From contig NZ_JAFCGY010000003.1 in assembly GCF_016836705.1 (NCBI RefSeq), positions 62,001 through 126,000 of the forward strand: a DNA stretch of 64,000 nucleotides. The letters run 5' to 3'. This document shows, piece by piece, positions 21,837 through 31,508 of this stretch (the stretch's first letter is position 1; each line of letters starts with the position of its first letter). Made by a program: the position numbers and the translations under genes. This stretch comes from Mesorhizobium caraganae. GTDB taxonomy: Bacteria > Pseudomonadota > Alphaproteobacteria > Rhizobiales > Rhizobiaceae. Under the pieces are notes generated by a model. It made no database searches. It saw only the letters and a list, made by a program, of their open reading frames with translations, and had not been told where the DNA came from.

Positions 21837-23019
21837 AGTCGAGCACCGAGACAACCGCCTTGGCGAGATCGTCCATACCGTCCTCGGGCAGGCCGGCGAC
21901 GTTGATGCGGCTGTCGCCGACCATGTAGACGCCGTACTCGGCCCGCAGCCGTTCGACCTGGGCCTCGGTGAGGCCAAGCCTTGAAAACATGCCGCGATGG
22001 CTGGCAATGAAATCGAAGCGGTCGGAATTGGATTGCCGGCGCAGTGCGTCGGCGAACTGGACGCGCAGTCTCAGCATGCGCAGCCGCATTTCCTCAAGCT
22101 CCGCCTCCCAATCGGCGCGAAGGCCATCGTCTTCCAGCACCATGCGCACGGCCGCCGCGCCATGGTCCGGCGGCATCGAATACATGGCGCGCGCCGCCGC
22201 CAGCATCTGGCTCATCGCCACATCGGCCTCGGTGCTGTTCCTGGCCAGGATCATCGCCGCGCCGACGCGGTCGCGGTAGACGGCAAAGTTCTTCGAGCAG
22301 CTCGAGGCAACGACCATTTCCGGCACCTTCGAGGCCAGCAGGCGCAGACCGGCAGCATCGGCATCGAGGCCCTCGCCAAAGCCCTGATAGGCAATGTCGA
22401 CAAAGGGCAACAGCCCGCGCTCGACGACAAGGTCGGTGACCTTGGCCCATTGCGCGGCGTCGAGATTGGCGCCGGTCGGGTTGTGACAGCAGCCATGCAG
22501 CAGCACGATGTCGCCGGCCTCGGCTGTACCCAGCGCCGCCAGCATGTCGTCGAAACGCACCGCGCCGGACGCGGCATCGAAATAGGGGTAGTCGCGCACT
22601 TTGAGGCCGGCGCCGCGCATCACCGGCGGATGGTTTGGCCAGGTCGGGTCCGACAGCCAGACGGTCGCGTCGGAGCGGGTCCGCTTCAAAAGCTCGGCCA
22701 CCAGCCGTAGCGCGCCGGAGCCGCCCGGCGCCTGCGCCGCGCGAATGCGCGTCATGTCGGCCGCGGGGCCGAAGGCCAGCTTGACCATCGCCGTGTTGAA
22801 GCCGGTGTCGCCGGGAAGACCGAGATAGGTCTTGGTGTCCTGGCCCTGCAACAGCCGCTTCTCGGCCTCGCGCAAAGCGCGCATGACCGGCGTCTTGCCG
22901 TCGCGGTCCTTGTAGACGCCGACGCCGAGGTCGATCTTGCCGGGGCGCGGATCAGCGCGGTAGAGACCGATCAGGGCGATGATCTTATCGGCGGGAGCAG
23001 GCTGCAGTGTTTCGAACAT
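21835..23019 (-). CDS. aromatic/aspartate-type amino acid aminotransferase (class I)
   Basis: PLP fold-type I aminotransferase of 394 residues, TyrB/AspC type. The N-terminus MFETLQPAPADKIIALIGLYRADPRPGKIDLGVGVYKD is diagnostic of subgroup I-alpha. LLHGCCHNPTGAN binds the cofactor, and the PLP lysine lies in SCSKNFAVYRDRVG. The C-terminus has GMFSRLGLTEAQVERLRAEYGVYMVGDSRINVAGL with the substrate-carboxylate arginine. The start at 23019 is preferred to an in-frame codon 36 bp upstream because this is the family N-terminus. It probably uses aromatic amino acids and 2-oxoglutarate. Confidence 0.93.
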   Translation of the reverse strand: MFETLQPAPADKIIALIGLYRADPRPGKIDLGVGVYKDRDGKTPVMRALREAEKRLLQGQDTKTYLGLPGDTGFNTAMVKLAFGPAADMTRIRAAQAPGGSGALRLVAELLKRTRSDATVWLSDPTWPNHPPVMRGAGLKVRDYPYFDAASGAVRFDDMLAALGTAEAGDIVLLHGCCHNPTGANLDAAQWAKVTDLVVERGLLPFVDIAYQGFGEGLDADAAGLRLLASKVPEMVVASSCSKNFAVYRDRVGAAMILARNSTEADVAMSQMLAAARAMYSMPPDHGAAAVRMVLEDDGLRADWEAELEEMRLRMLRLRVQFADALRRQSNSDRFDFIASHRGMFSRLGLTEAQVERLRAEYGVYMVGDSRINVAGLPEDGMDDLAKAVVSVLD

Positions 23020-23212
23020 GGAGAGCGTTTCCGGTGGCGGCGGAGTGATACGCAAATCGGGCGGGCTTCGCCAGCGCTTTCATGTGCACCAGACGGAAGT
23101 CCGGGCGAGGGCTATCATCGTCGCCGCCTGAATCGCGCCTACACGTTCCTGTCACATGGTCGTAGTTTGAATAGCTTGGCCGGGTCGGACAAGGCATTGC
23201 GGCGAAAGGACA

Positions 23213-24361
23213 ATGATGAGCCAGCAAGACAAATTCGATCTCGCCATTGTGGCGCCGGCATTGTCGGTCTTGCGCATGCGCTCGCTGCCGTCCGTCGCGG
23301 CCTTTCCGTCGTCGTCATCGACCGTGATGCGCAGGCCAACGGCGCCTCGGTGCGCAATTTCGGCTTCATCACGGTGAGCGGCCAGGAACGGGGCCCGCGC
23401 CATGCGCTCGCGCGACATCTGGCAGGAAGTGGCCGGGCCGGCCGGCATCGACATCCTCCAGCGCGGCACGATCGTCGTCGCGCGTCGTCCAGAGGCGCGC
23501 AGCGTCGTCGAAGCGTTCCTGCAGACCGAGATGGGCGAGGGATGTTCGCTGCTCGAACCGGACGATTTGCGCCGCCAATACCCACAGCTTGCCGGGCAGG
23601 ACTTTGCCGGCGCCCTGTGGAGCCCGCACGAGGTACGTGTCGAGTCGCGCCAGGCGATCCCCCAGCTTGCCGCCTTCCTTGCCGAACGGCACGGCGTCCA
23701 ATTTCGCCGCGAGACGGCAGTGCGCGCCATCGAGCCGCCAGCCATCGAGACCAGCCGCGGCACAGTTCGCGCGGACAAGGTGATTGTCTGCCCCGGCGAC
23801 GATCTGGCGACGCTCTATCCCGAGCGTATTGCGCTCTACGGCGTCCGGCGCTGCAAATTGCAGATGATGCGGCTTACCGATCCCGGCTTCCGGCTTCCAT
23901 CTCCGGTGATGTCGGATCTCGGGCTTGCGCGCTATTCCGGCTTCGGCGCCCTGCCTGAAGCCACAGCCTTGCGCCGCCGGCTCGAGAGCGATCAGCGCCA
24001 CGCGCTGGACAATGGCGTGCATCTGATCGTCGTGCAGAGCGCCGACGGCACGCTGGTGGTCGGCGATTCGCACCATTACGCGGCGACGCCCGACCCGTTC
24101 GCCTCGGAGCAGGTCGACGAAATCATCCTGGAAGAGTTCAGCGCTGTCTTCGGCGGTACGCCGCCGCGTGTGCTGGAACGCTGGACCGGCATCTATGCCT
24201 CGGCCGCCAACCACACGATGTTTGCCGACGGTCCACAGGAGAATGTGCGCATGGTGATGATCACCAGCGGCACCGGCGCCTCGACGTCGTTCGCCATCGC
24301 CGAAGAGGTGATCGACGAACTCTTCGGTTCAACCACTGCAGACGCCAGAAAGATCGCCTGA
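23213..24361 (+). pseudogene. FAD-dependent oxidoreductase linked to phosphonate catabolism, two frame breaks
   Basis: Reading three frames in turn gives a DAO-family flavoprotein of about 380 residues. MMSQQDKFDLAIV (frame at 23213) is followed by GAGIVGLAHALAAVRRGLSVVVIDRD and NFGFITVSGQERG (frame at 23251), then MRSRDIWQEVAGPAGIDILQRG onward (frame at 23402) to the stop. One base is missing near 23250, inside the FAD GxGxxG motif, and a second indel lies near 23385-23400. The type (TIGR03364-like) is typically adjacent to phosphonatase genes and thought to oxidise aminophosphonates. The stop overlaps phnX. Decay or sequence error are both possible. Confidence 0.8.
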
Positions 24362-25174
24362 TGACCCCCCAGCACCTGCTTCGCGCCGTCGTTTTCGACT
24401 GGGCCGGCACCGTTGTCGATCATGGCTCGCTGGCGCCGATGGGCGTCTTCGTCGAAGCGTTTCAGGAATTCGGCGTTGCCATCAGCATCGAGGAGGCGCG
24501 CGGACCGATGGGCATGGCCAAGCGCCCGCACATTGCCACACTGATGGCGCTGCCGAGGATTTCGGCCGCCTGGGCCAAACAACATGGGCATGCGCCGACC
24601 GAGGCCGACATCGACGCCGTCTATGACGTCTTCGTGCCGAAGAACCGGGCGGTCGCGGCTCGCTTTTCCGATGTCATTCCCGGCGTCGCCGACGTGGTCG
24701 CCACGCTGCGTGCGCACGGCCTCAAGATCGGCTCGACCACCGGCTACACACGCGACATCATGGCCGAGATCCTGCCGGGGGCGGCCGCGCACGGTTTTGC
24801 GCCGGATTGCCTGGTTTGCACCGGCGATACGCCGGACGGCAGGCCGACGCCGTTCATGCTGTGGAAGGCGCTGACTGAACTCGGCGTCTATCCCCCATGG
24901 CTCAGCGTCAAGGTCGACGACACCGAGGTCGGCATTGCCGAAGGCATCAGCGCCGGCGCCTGGACAGTCGGCGTGTCGGTCACCGGCAACGTCTTCGGCC
25001 ACACAACTGGCGGAAACGCAGGCAATGGCGCCGGAAGTTTTCCGCACCAAGCGCGCCGAAGCCTCGGCCAGGCTCAGTGCCGCAGGCGCACACTATGTCG
25101 TAAACGGGGTTGCCGATCTGCTGCCGGTGATTGCGGTAATCGAGGGCAGGCTTCGGCGCGGCGAACGGCCCTGA
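24361..25174 (+). pseudogene. phnX: phosphonoacetaldehyde hydrolase, frameshifted near the 3' end
   Basis: HAD-superfamily phosphonatase that cleaves phosphonoacetaldehyde to acetaldehyde and phosphate. The nucleophile motif is FDWAGTVVDHGS, and the cap region GPMGMAKRPHI fits PhnX. Further motifs are STTGYTRDIM and the metal-binding VKVDDTEVGIAEGISAG. After GNVFG near 25005 the frame is lost. The expected ending (LAETQAMAPEVFRTKRAEAS, HYVVNGVADLLPVIAVIEGR) is read one frame over and stops at 25174, while the unshifted frame runs to 25227 with nonsense sequence. All catalytic motifs precede the break. ATGA overlap with the flavoprotein gene. Confidence 0.82.
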
Positions 25175-25223
25175 CGGAGCAGCCGCCAAGCAGTCAATCC
25201 GTCGCCAGCGGGCGGTCCGTCGG

Positions 25224-25409
25224 TTAGCGGCCGGACAGGTCGACCGCCAGCATGCCGGCGACGCGGGCCTTTGCGGCGCCGGATTGATCAGAGCCGTTGA
25301 TCGCAGTCCTGGCGCGGGCGCCAGCCCTGCTGACGGCCAGAAGGACAGCAATGATCGCGGCAAGGGTTCCGGCGTCGAGCAGCAAGGCCGCGCGTTTCAT
25401 CCTGTTCAT
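25224..25409 (-). CDS. small single-pass membrane protein, hypothetical
   Basis: A 61-residue protein with one N-terminal hydrophobic segment (AALLLDAGTLAAIIAVLLAVS) after a basic start (MNRMKR). The ATG at 25409 has a GGAG ribosome site seven bases upstream. No family is recognised. Confidence 0.45.
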   Translation of the reverse strand: MNRMKRAALLLDAGTLAAIIAVLLAVSRAGARARTAINGSDQSGAAKARVAGMLAVDLSGR

Positions 25410-25536
25410 CACGGGTCTCCGTTCGACGAAACGCGCAAGCGAACGGCGACAAATTAGTCCCGCGATGGCGGGCGCGCATCTGCCGTGCGGGGGATGTTGT
25501 GCGACAGGCGCGGTAGGCCAACCGATAGCGAAACGG

Positions 25537-25973
25537 CTAGGGCTTCGAATTCGTGATGATCCGCCGCGTGAGGACCCGTCCGAGAACGATGAGCACGATG
25601 CTGATCAGCAGGAAGAAACCGCCGAGCATGCCGGCCAGCCCGGCAAGGAACCAGCGTCCGGCGAAGCTGTCGACGGAGGCATTTTGCGGATTGGTTGGAT
25701 CGTAGGCGACAGGGACGCTGTCGCCATCGCCCCAGGACGAGCTGTGGACGGCATTGTTGAAGCGGATCACGATGCCGTCGGCTGTCGAGAACTCGATGAG
25801 GGGATTGTATTCGGCGGCGACGATCCTGCCCGTCGCCGAAGCGGTGCGGGGCCATACATCTCGACGATGGCCAGAACGCCGGAAACGATCAGTCCGACAA
25901 TGCCAAGGACTATGAACATCCTGCCGACGATCGGAAGCGCCGCGGCACCCGTCAGCCGATCCCCACCGACCAT
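25537..25973 (-). pseudogene. DUF3592-like membrane protein, single-base frameshift
   Basis: The N-terminal part (MVGGDRLTGAAALPIVGRMFIVLGIVGLIVSGVLAIVEMYG) and the C-terminal part (SATGRIVAAEYNPLIEFSTADGIVIRFNNAV to the end at 25537) lie in adjacent frames. They join cleanly if one C is removed from the cccc run near 25845. The soluble middle domain and C-terminal membrane helix (GMLGGFFLLISIVLIVLGRVL) fit the DUF3592 pattern of two helices around a beta-rich domain. It is the third frame-broken gene within 3 kb. Confidence 0.65.
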
Positions 25974-26135
25974 CTTTTGCTCCTTGGAAAGACGGGAAGG
26001 TTAGGCCATCAGCATAAAGCAAACATCTGCCGTACGGGGGATGGGCGTTGCGAGGCCGGATTTTGGCACCCATGCGACCAACCAAAAGTTTTTGCGGCAA
26101 TGGATTAAAGTTCGCGCCTGTTCCGTAAACAGGGC

Positions 26136-26669
26136 ATGAAACGATCGATGCCACGCTTCGATATAGTTGGACAGCTGGGTTCGCTGCGGCGCTATGCACG
26201 TTCGCTGACGCGCGACAGCAGTGACGCCGAGGACCTGGTGCATGACGCGCTGGTGCGCGCCTATGAGCGGCGCGGCACGTTCCGTTCTGGCGGCAATTTG
26301 CGGGCATGGCTGCTGTCGATCGTCCACAACGCATTCATCGACAAGATGCGCTCGCACCGTTCGGAAGCGGCGCGCGTCGAGCAGGCCGGCTATCTCACCG
26401 ATGCCAGCACGCCGGCGCCGCAGGAACATTCCGTGCGCCTGGCGCAGGTGCGCGAGGCCTTTTTCAGCCTGCCGGAAGAGCAGCGTTCGGCGCTGCATCT
26501 GGTCGCCATCGAGGGCCTTTCCTACCAGGAGGCTGCCGACGCCAGCGGGGTGCCGCTGGGCACGCTGATGTCGCGCATCGGCAGGGCGCGCGCGGCGCTG
26601 CGCTCGATGGAGAGCGCTCTCCCGTCGCCGGCCAAGAACCATCTGAGGATCGTGGGAGACCCGTCATGA
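26136..26669 (+). CDS. ECF-type RNA polymerase sigma factor
   Basis: Extracytoplasmic-function sigma factor of 177 residues. Region 2 is seen in LGSLRRYARSLTRDSSDAEDLVHDALVRAYERRGTF and LRAWLLSIVHNAFIDKMR. Region 4 is LPEEQRSALHLVAIEGLSYQEAADASGVPLGTLMSRIGRARAAL. The start could also be at 26148 (MPRFDIV). The stop overlaps the anti-sigma gene by ATGA, so the pair is coupled. The regulon is unknown. Confidence 0.92.
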   Translation: MKRSMPRFDIVGQLGSLRRYARSLTRDSSDAEDLVHDALVRAYERRGTFRSGGNLRAWLLSIVHNAFIDKMRSHRSEAARVEQAGYLTDASTPAPQEHSVRLAQVREAFFSLPEEQRSALHLVAIEGLSYQEAADASGVPLGTLMSRIGRARAALRSMESALPSPAKNHLRIVGDPS

Positions 26670-27442
26670 CCGAACTGTTGCGGGACCCGGTGACCGATAC
26701 CGACCTCGACGCCTATGTCGACGACCAGCTGGATGTCGCGCGCCGCATCGAGGTCGAAGCGTTTCTGTCGGCTCGTCCGGAGGCAGCGGCGCGGGTGATG
26801 TCCGATTTGAGGACGCGCGACGAGTTGCGCCTCGCGCTGGCCGCTTCCACCGGGATGGCGCGGCCGGCGACGACTGAAGTCGCGCGCCGGCTGGGCAGGG
26901 GGCTGGCCAGTCGCCGCGTCTTCGCAGTGCTGCAACGAGCGGCTGCGGTTGCCGTCTTTGTCGGCGCCGGCTGGCTGGCGAACGGGCTGTTCGGGCCGCT
27001 GCTGGTGACCAAGGTGGTGGCTTCGCCGACGCCGCCCGCCTATGTCGAAGAAGCGATCCGGGCGCACAGGACGACACTCATGCGCGAGGCGATGCCCTCG
27101 CAGCTCGAGGCGCCGAACTACAATGCCGATGAGATTCGCGCCGCGACCGCGATCGTCATGCCGTCGCTGCCGAAAGACTGGAGGATCCGCGACGTGCAGA
27201 TCTATCCCTCGCGCTACGGGCCGAGCGTCGAGGTAGCGCTGGAGACGAAGGACATGGGGCTGGTCTCGCTGTTTGCGATCCGTCCCGGAACCTTCGACGT
27301 GGTCAAGCCTGCCATCGCACCCTCGGGCGACATTTCCTCGGCCTATTTCCAGATCGGCGAGGTCGCTTACGCGGTCGTCGCGCGCAGCGATGTCCATGAC
27401 CTCGACCGTGCCGCCGAAACGCTCGCCAAAACGCTTTACTAA
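26666..27442 (+). CDS. anti-sigma factor, transmembrane
   Basis: A 258-residue partner of the ECF sigma factor. The N-terminal cytosolic part (DLDAYVDDQLDVARRIEVEAFLSARPEAAARV) matches zinc-less anti-sigma domains. One membrane helix (FAVLQRAAAVAVFVGAGWLANGLFG) and a periplasmic C-terminal domain follow. The ATG at 26666 lies in the sigma factor stop codon (ATGA). The periplasmic domain is the likely sensor, ligand unknown. Confidence 0.88.
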   Translation: MTELLRDPVTDTDLDAYVDDQLDVARRIEVEAFLSARPEAAARVMSDLRTRDELRLALAASTGMARPATTEVARRLGRGLASRRVFAVLQRAAAVAVFVGAGWLANGLFGPLLVTKVVASPTPPAYVEEAIRAHRTTLMREAMPSQLEAPNYNADEIRAATAIVMPSLPKDWRIRDVQIYPSRYGPSVEVALETKDMGLVSLFAIRPGTFDVVKPAIAPSGDISSAYFQIGEVAYAVVARSDVHDLDRAAETLAKTLY

Positions 27443-27466
27443 AGACCTCACATAAGGAGAACCCGC

Positions 27467-28183
27467 ATGAATACCCCTGATCTCGGCTATCGCATAGGCG
27501 CTGGCGCCCGCGCCGGCGCCGTCTATGACGAGGGCCTGCGCAGCCACATGCTGCGCGTCTACAACTATATGGGAATCGGCCTCGTCGTCACCGGCCTCGT
27601 CGCCTTCATGGTCGCCTCGACACCGGCTCTCTACGTGCCGATCTTTTCCAGCCCGTTGAAATGGGTGGTGATGCTGGCGCCGCTCGCCTTCGTTCTGTTG
27701 TTCTCGTTCAAGATGCAGACGATGTCGGCGGCGAGCGCCCAGGCAATGTTCTGGGCCTTCTGCGCCGTGATGGGTCTCTCGCTGGCTTCGGTGTTCCTGG
27801 TCTTCACCGGCACCAGCATCGCGCGCACCTTTTTCATCACCGCCACCATGTTCGGCGCCACCAGCCTCTACGGCTACACGACCAAGCGCGACCTGACCCA
27901 GTTCTCGTCGTTCCTGATCATGGGCCTGATCGGCGTGGTGATTGCCAGCGTCGTCAACATCTTCCTCGGTTCGACCGCGCTGCAGTTCGCCATTTCGGTG
28001 ATCGGTATCGCCGTGTTCGTCGGCCTGACCGCCTGGGACACGCAGACGATCAAGGAACAGTATGCCGAGAATTTCGACGCGGAATCGCAGCAGAAGCTTG
28101 CCGTCTTCGGCGCGCTGTCGCTCTACCTGAACTTCGTCAACATCTTCCAGCTGTTGCTGAATTTCACCGGCGAACGCGAATAG
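27467..28183 (+). CDS. Bax inhibitor-1/YccA family membrane protein
   Basis: A 238-residue protein with seven hydrophobic helices (for example YMGIGLVVTGLVAFMVAS, WVVMLAPLAFVLLFSF, FLIMGLIGVVIASVVNIFLG) and the family C-terminal pattern LTAWDTQTIKEQYAEN with ALSLYLNFVNIFQLLLNFTGERE. The family includes TMBIM/YccA proteins acting as calcium leak channels or FtsH modulators. An AAGGAGA ribosome site lies just upstream. A Rho-independent terminator follows. Confidence 0.94.
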   Translation: MNTPDLGYRIGAGARAGAVYDEGLRSHMLRVYNYMGIGLVVTGLVAFMVASTPALYVPIFSSPLKWVVMLAPLAFVLLFSFKMQTMSAASAQAMFWAFCAVMGLSLASVFLVFTGTSIARTFFITATMFGATSLYGYTTKRDLTQFSSFLIMGLIGVVIASVVNIFLGSTALQFAISVIGIAVFVGLTAWDTQTIKEQYAENFDAESQQKLAVFGALSLYLNFVNIFQLLLNFTGERE

Positions 28184-28215
28184 GCCGGACCGTAGCAGGC
28201 AACATTTCCAACGTG

Positions 28216-28241
28216 GCCGGAGGGAAACCTCCGGCTTTTTT
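28216..28241 (+). terminator. Rho-independent terminator
   Basis: Perfect eight-base stem gccggagg/cctccggc with a GAAA tetraloop followed by a run of six T. It lies 33 bp after the Bax-inhibitor-like gene. Confidence 0.93.
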
Positions 28242-28365
28242 GCTTTCCGACACTGTGGCGTGTGGTCAGCGATAGCGGCATAAGAGCCAATGCTGCCTGC
28301 CGCTCTTGAGTTCGCGGGCAGGCCTTTGGTAGCCTGCGACGAGATCGGCCAGCCGCGAGGAATTC

Positions 28366-29238
28366 ATGGAACAGGTGACCCTTCACGGCGACGGCATTTC
28401 GGCGACGATCGTCGGGCAGGGGGCCGAACTCGTCTCCTTGCGCAACGCCGAGGGCCTGGAGTTCTTGTGGCAGGCCGGGCCGGAATGGCGGCGGCATTCG
28501 CCGGTGCTGTTTCCGATCGTCGGCCGGCTGAAGGGCGACCAGCTGCGCCATCGCGGCCAGGTTTATCCGCTGACCCAGCACGGCTTTGCCCGCGACAAGC
28601 CGTTTACGTGGGCTGATACGAGCCCCCGGTCCTGCACGCTGGTGCTGACCGACGACGCAGACACCCGCGCGCGCTATCCTTTCCCATTTCGCCTGGCGGT
28701 CACCTACGCGCTGCAACCCCAGCAGATCGATATTTCCTTCGACATCACCAACACCGGCGGCGAAACGCTTCCGGCGTCGGTCGGGGCACATCCCGCGTTC
28801 AACTGGCCGCTGCAACAGGGCCTCGCCAAGACCGACTACCGGCTGACCTTTGCCCAGAACGAGCCGGCGCCGATCCGCCAGCTGAAGGATGGTCTGGTGC
28901 TGACAGCACCCCAGCCGACGCCAATAGAAGGCAGAACACTGGCGCTCTCCGAACAACTGTTTGACGCGGACGCCGTCATCCTCGACCGGCCGGCCAGCAG
29001 CAGCGTGCGCTATGCAGCCGCCCATGGTCCGGCGATCGAGGTGTCGTGGCAGGGTTTCAAGGAATTGGGCATCTGGTCGAAACCTGGCGGCGCGCCGTTC
29101 CTGTGCATCGAACCCTGGCATGGCCTCGCCAGCCCTGTCGATTTCGATGGCGAGTTCGCCGACAAGCCGGGCGTGATGCTGATCGCGCCCGGTGAAAAGC
29201 GTGTGCTGAGCTATCAGGTAAAGCTGACATCCACCTGA
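28366..29238 (+). CDS. aldose 1-epimerase family protein (LacX-like)
   Basis: Galactose-mutarotase-superfamily protein of 290 residues. Conserved features are LVSLRNAEGLEFLWQAGPEWRRHSPVLFPIVGRLK near the N-terminus, the catalytic HPAFNWPL (His) and a glutamate in ELGIWSKPGGAPFLCIEPWHG. This YeaD/LacX-type branch acts on unknown sugars. It appears monocistronic. Confidence 0.9.
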   Translation: MEQVTLHGDGISATIVGQGAELVSLRNAEGLEFLWQAGPEWRRHSPVLFPIVGRLKGDQLRHRGQVYPLTQHGFARDKPFTWADTSPRSCTLVLTDDADTRARYPFPFRLAVTYALQPQQIDISFDITNTGGETLPASVGAHPAFNWPLQQGLAKTDYRLTFAQNEPAPIRQLKDGLVLTAPQPTPIEGRTLALSEQLFDADAVILDRPASSSVRYAAAHGPAIEVSWQGFKELGIWSKPGGAPFLCIEPWHGLASPVDFDGEFADKPGVMLIAPGEKRVLSYQVKLTST

Positions 29239-29331
29239 ACTGACGCTGCGCCTCCAGCCGCTTGAATTTCCCTGAAATGATCCGGAATATGTATCCAACG
29301 GATATTCTGGAGCGTTCGGGAGGAGCGGCTC

Positions 29332-30138
29332 ATGCCTGAATGCTTGAAATTCAGGGTTGCGGCAGCTGTGCTCGCTGTGCTGTTTGCCTTTCCCGTCGCT
29401 GCCGCCGATATCGACCGCGCCGACCTCTACCGTGCGCAATCGGTGACCAACGGCACTGGCGAGGAGAACCGGGCCTGGGGCCTGGCGCCGTGCCTTGAAG
29501 AAGTGCTGGTCAAGGTTTCGGGCGACCCGCGGTTGATCGGCGATCCGCGCGTTGCGGAAATGAGCCGGCATGCGGCCGATTATGTCACCGATCTCGGCTA
29601 CCGCGACCTGCTCAACAACCGCCCGCCGCATGACGAGCAGGGCACGCACGACCGGCCGCAATACATCACCGCCGATTTCGATCCGGACAAGATCGATGCC
29701 TTGCTGGCGTCACTGGGGCGCAAGCCATGGGCGTTGCCACGGCCCGCAATCGTCGCGTTGCTCGACATAAAGCCGATGAAGGGTGACGGCTTCACGCTGG
29801 TGCGCGATGGCGGCAACAAGCTTGAGGCCGATATGCGTGGCGCGCTGGCGGACGCCGCGCACCGGACCGGTTTGCCGCTGGAGCTGCCCCGGCCGGCTGA
29901 TGTCGTGCTCGCCGATGTAGCCGATACGCTGGGCGGCGATGCCCTGCTTGCCGGGACCTTGGCGTGGCGGCAGGAGGCGCTGGGTTGGGTCGGCGACTGG
30001 CGGCTTGGCTTCGGCGGCAAGGAGTATCGCTGGCAGGTGCGTGGCGTCAGCTTCGACGATGCGTTCCGCAATGCCACGCGCGGAACGCTCCAAATCCTGT
30101 CGGGCAACGGACAGCCGGAAGCCGTCACGCCGCACTGA
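29332..30138 (+). CDS. DUF2066 family secreted protein
   Basis: A 268-residue protein with an N-terminal signal peptide (FRVAAAVLAVLFAFPVAAAD, cleavage likely after the second AAA). This is followed by the DUF2066 pattern DLYRAQSVTNGTGEENRAWGLAPCLEEVLVKVSGDPRLIGDPRV, with further periplasmic sequence. Family function is unknown. The ribosome site gaggagcgg precedes the ATG. Confidence 0.85.
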   Translation: MPECLKFRVAAAVLAVLFAFPVAAADIDRADLYRAQSVTNGTGEENRAWGLAPCLEEVLVKVSGDPRLIGDPRVAEMSRHAADYVTDLGYRDLLNNRPPHDEQGTHDRPQYITADFDPDKIDALLASLGRKPWALPRPAIVALLDIKPMKGDGFTLVRDGGNKLEADMRGALADAAHRTGLPLELPRPADVVLADVADTLGGDALLAGTLAWRQEALGWVGDWRLGFGGKEYRWQVRGVSFDDAFRNATRGTLQILSGNGQPEAVTPH

Positions 30139-30274
30139 CGAGAGCCGGGCAACGAGATGAAAGCGTGGGCAAGGACGGTCCCACTACGGACATTTCTTAA
30201 CCAGGCGGGCAGGGCCGCCGGCCAGACGTCAGCCCTCCGTTGCGGTCATCCGGTCAATCTGCAACCATGGCGTC

Positions 30275-31174
30275 ATGATGGAAAAGCCTGTCGCGCCATG
30301 GCCTTTGCTGCAAATCGCGATCGAGCCGAAGCGGAGGTCAGATCAGGAGAAGCTGACTGTCGCCTTGTCGACTCTGGCTGACGACGATCCCTGGTTCGAC
30401 GTCAAACACGATGCGGAATCGGGCCAGACGATCGTCGCCGGCAGGGACGAGCTTCACCTCGACACCGTCATTGACCGCTTGCGCCGCGAATTCAACATCG
30501 AGGTGAATGTCGGCGCGCCGCAAGTGGCTTATCGTGAGACGATCACCCACGCGCACGAGCGGGACTACACGCACAAGAGGCAGTCCGGCGGCGAGGGTCA
30601 GTTCGCCCGCGTCAAGATTCTGTTCGAGCCGAACAAAGACAGCTGGGACTTCCTATTCGGGTCCAAGGTCGTCGATAACGTGGTTCCTAACGAATACGTT
30701 GCGGGCGTCGAAAAGGGGCTGCGCAGCGTCCTGTCCTCGGGTCCGTTTGCCGGCTTCCCGATGCTTGGAATCAAGGCGACGCTGATGAACGGCGCGTATC
30801 ACGATACCGATTCCTCGGTCCTGGCTTTCGAGGTAGCCAGCCGCGCCTGCTTTCGCGAAGCCGCTCCGTATCTCGGCGTGCGGCTGCTCGAGCCGATCAT
30901 GAAGGTCGAGGTGGCGACACCTGCAGACTATGTCACGAGCGTTGTTGGCGAACTGCACAACCGCCGCGGCCTTGTCCAGAGCCGGGAAGCCCGCGACGAT
31001 GCCGTCATTGTCAACGCGACCGTGCCGCTCGCGAACATTCAAAAGCTGGAGGATGCGCTCAAGTCGCACTCGAAAGGACAGGCACGCATGAGCGTCAGCT
31101 ATGCCGGATACGCTTTTGTTCCTCTGCCGCCCGACGACCGCGACCCGCCGGCCGCAATGGCGATGGCCCGATGA
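30275..31174 (+). pseudogene. elongation factor G-like fragment (domains III-V only)
   Basis: The 299-residue frame corresponds to the C-terminal part of [35 protein letters not shown] starts domain [33 protein letters not shown] completes it, [18 protein letters not shown] is domain IV, and [28 protein letters not shown] is domain V. No GTPase domain or domain II precedes it, and upstream sequence to 30139 encodes nothing recognisable. It has diverged but stays open, so it is either a remnant of a second fusA copy or a domain-only protein. The stop overlaps the next ATG. Confidence 0.75.
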
Positions 31175-31347
31175 CGCCGCCAGAATTCTCCTCGCGGGCA
31201 GGGTTCCTTGTCGGCCTCGGCATCACGCCCATCGCCTTCTTCCTGGCGCTCTATTCGGCCGGCTCAGGGCATGGAAACTATGTGCTGGCGCGACTTCTCT
31301 ACCCGGTTCCCATGCTGGCAACGCTGTTGACCAACACAACCATTTAG
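31171..31347 (+). CDS. short membrane protein, probably truncated
   Basis: A 58-residue frame starting in the stop codon of the EF-G-like gene (ATGA) with two hydrophobic stretches ([37 protein letters not shown]). It ends abruptly within what looks like the second helix, suggesting a truncated protein. No family is recognised. Confidence 0.4.
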   Translation: MTPPEFSSRAGFLVGLGITPIAFFLALYSAGSGHGNYVLARLLYPVPMLATLLTNTTI

Positions 31348-31358
31348 GACTGACAGAT

Positions 31359-31508
31359 TTGAGCGATGACCGGGCCAAGGAAACTGTTGCCGCAAAAGAA
31401 CCGCTGACGCCCGTCACGAAATTAGGCTGCATCGTGATGGCGACCGCTGCTTGCCTTTCAATCGCCGCTGCGGTGGGGATTTGGCAGGGGTTTTTCCAGA
31501 GTTTGTAA
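31359..31508 (+). CDS. very small membrane protein, hypothetical
   Basis: A 49-residue frame with TTG start (MSDDRAKETVAAKEPLTPVTKLG), then one hydrophobic helix (CIVMATAACLSIAAAVGIW) and a short tail. The start is weakly supported. Confidence 0.3.
   Translation: MSDDRAKETVAAKEPLTPVTKLGCIVMATAACLSIAAAVGIWQGFFQSL

Noticed and set aside
23250..25010. Programmed ribosomal frameshifting in the flavoprotein and phnX genes
   Set aside because: No slippery heptamer with downstream structure was seen at the breaks, and the flavoprotein needs two separate shifts; mutation or sequence error is simpler.
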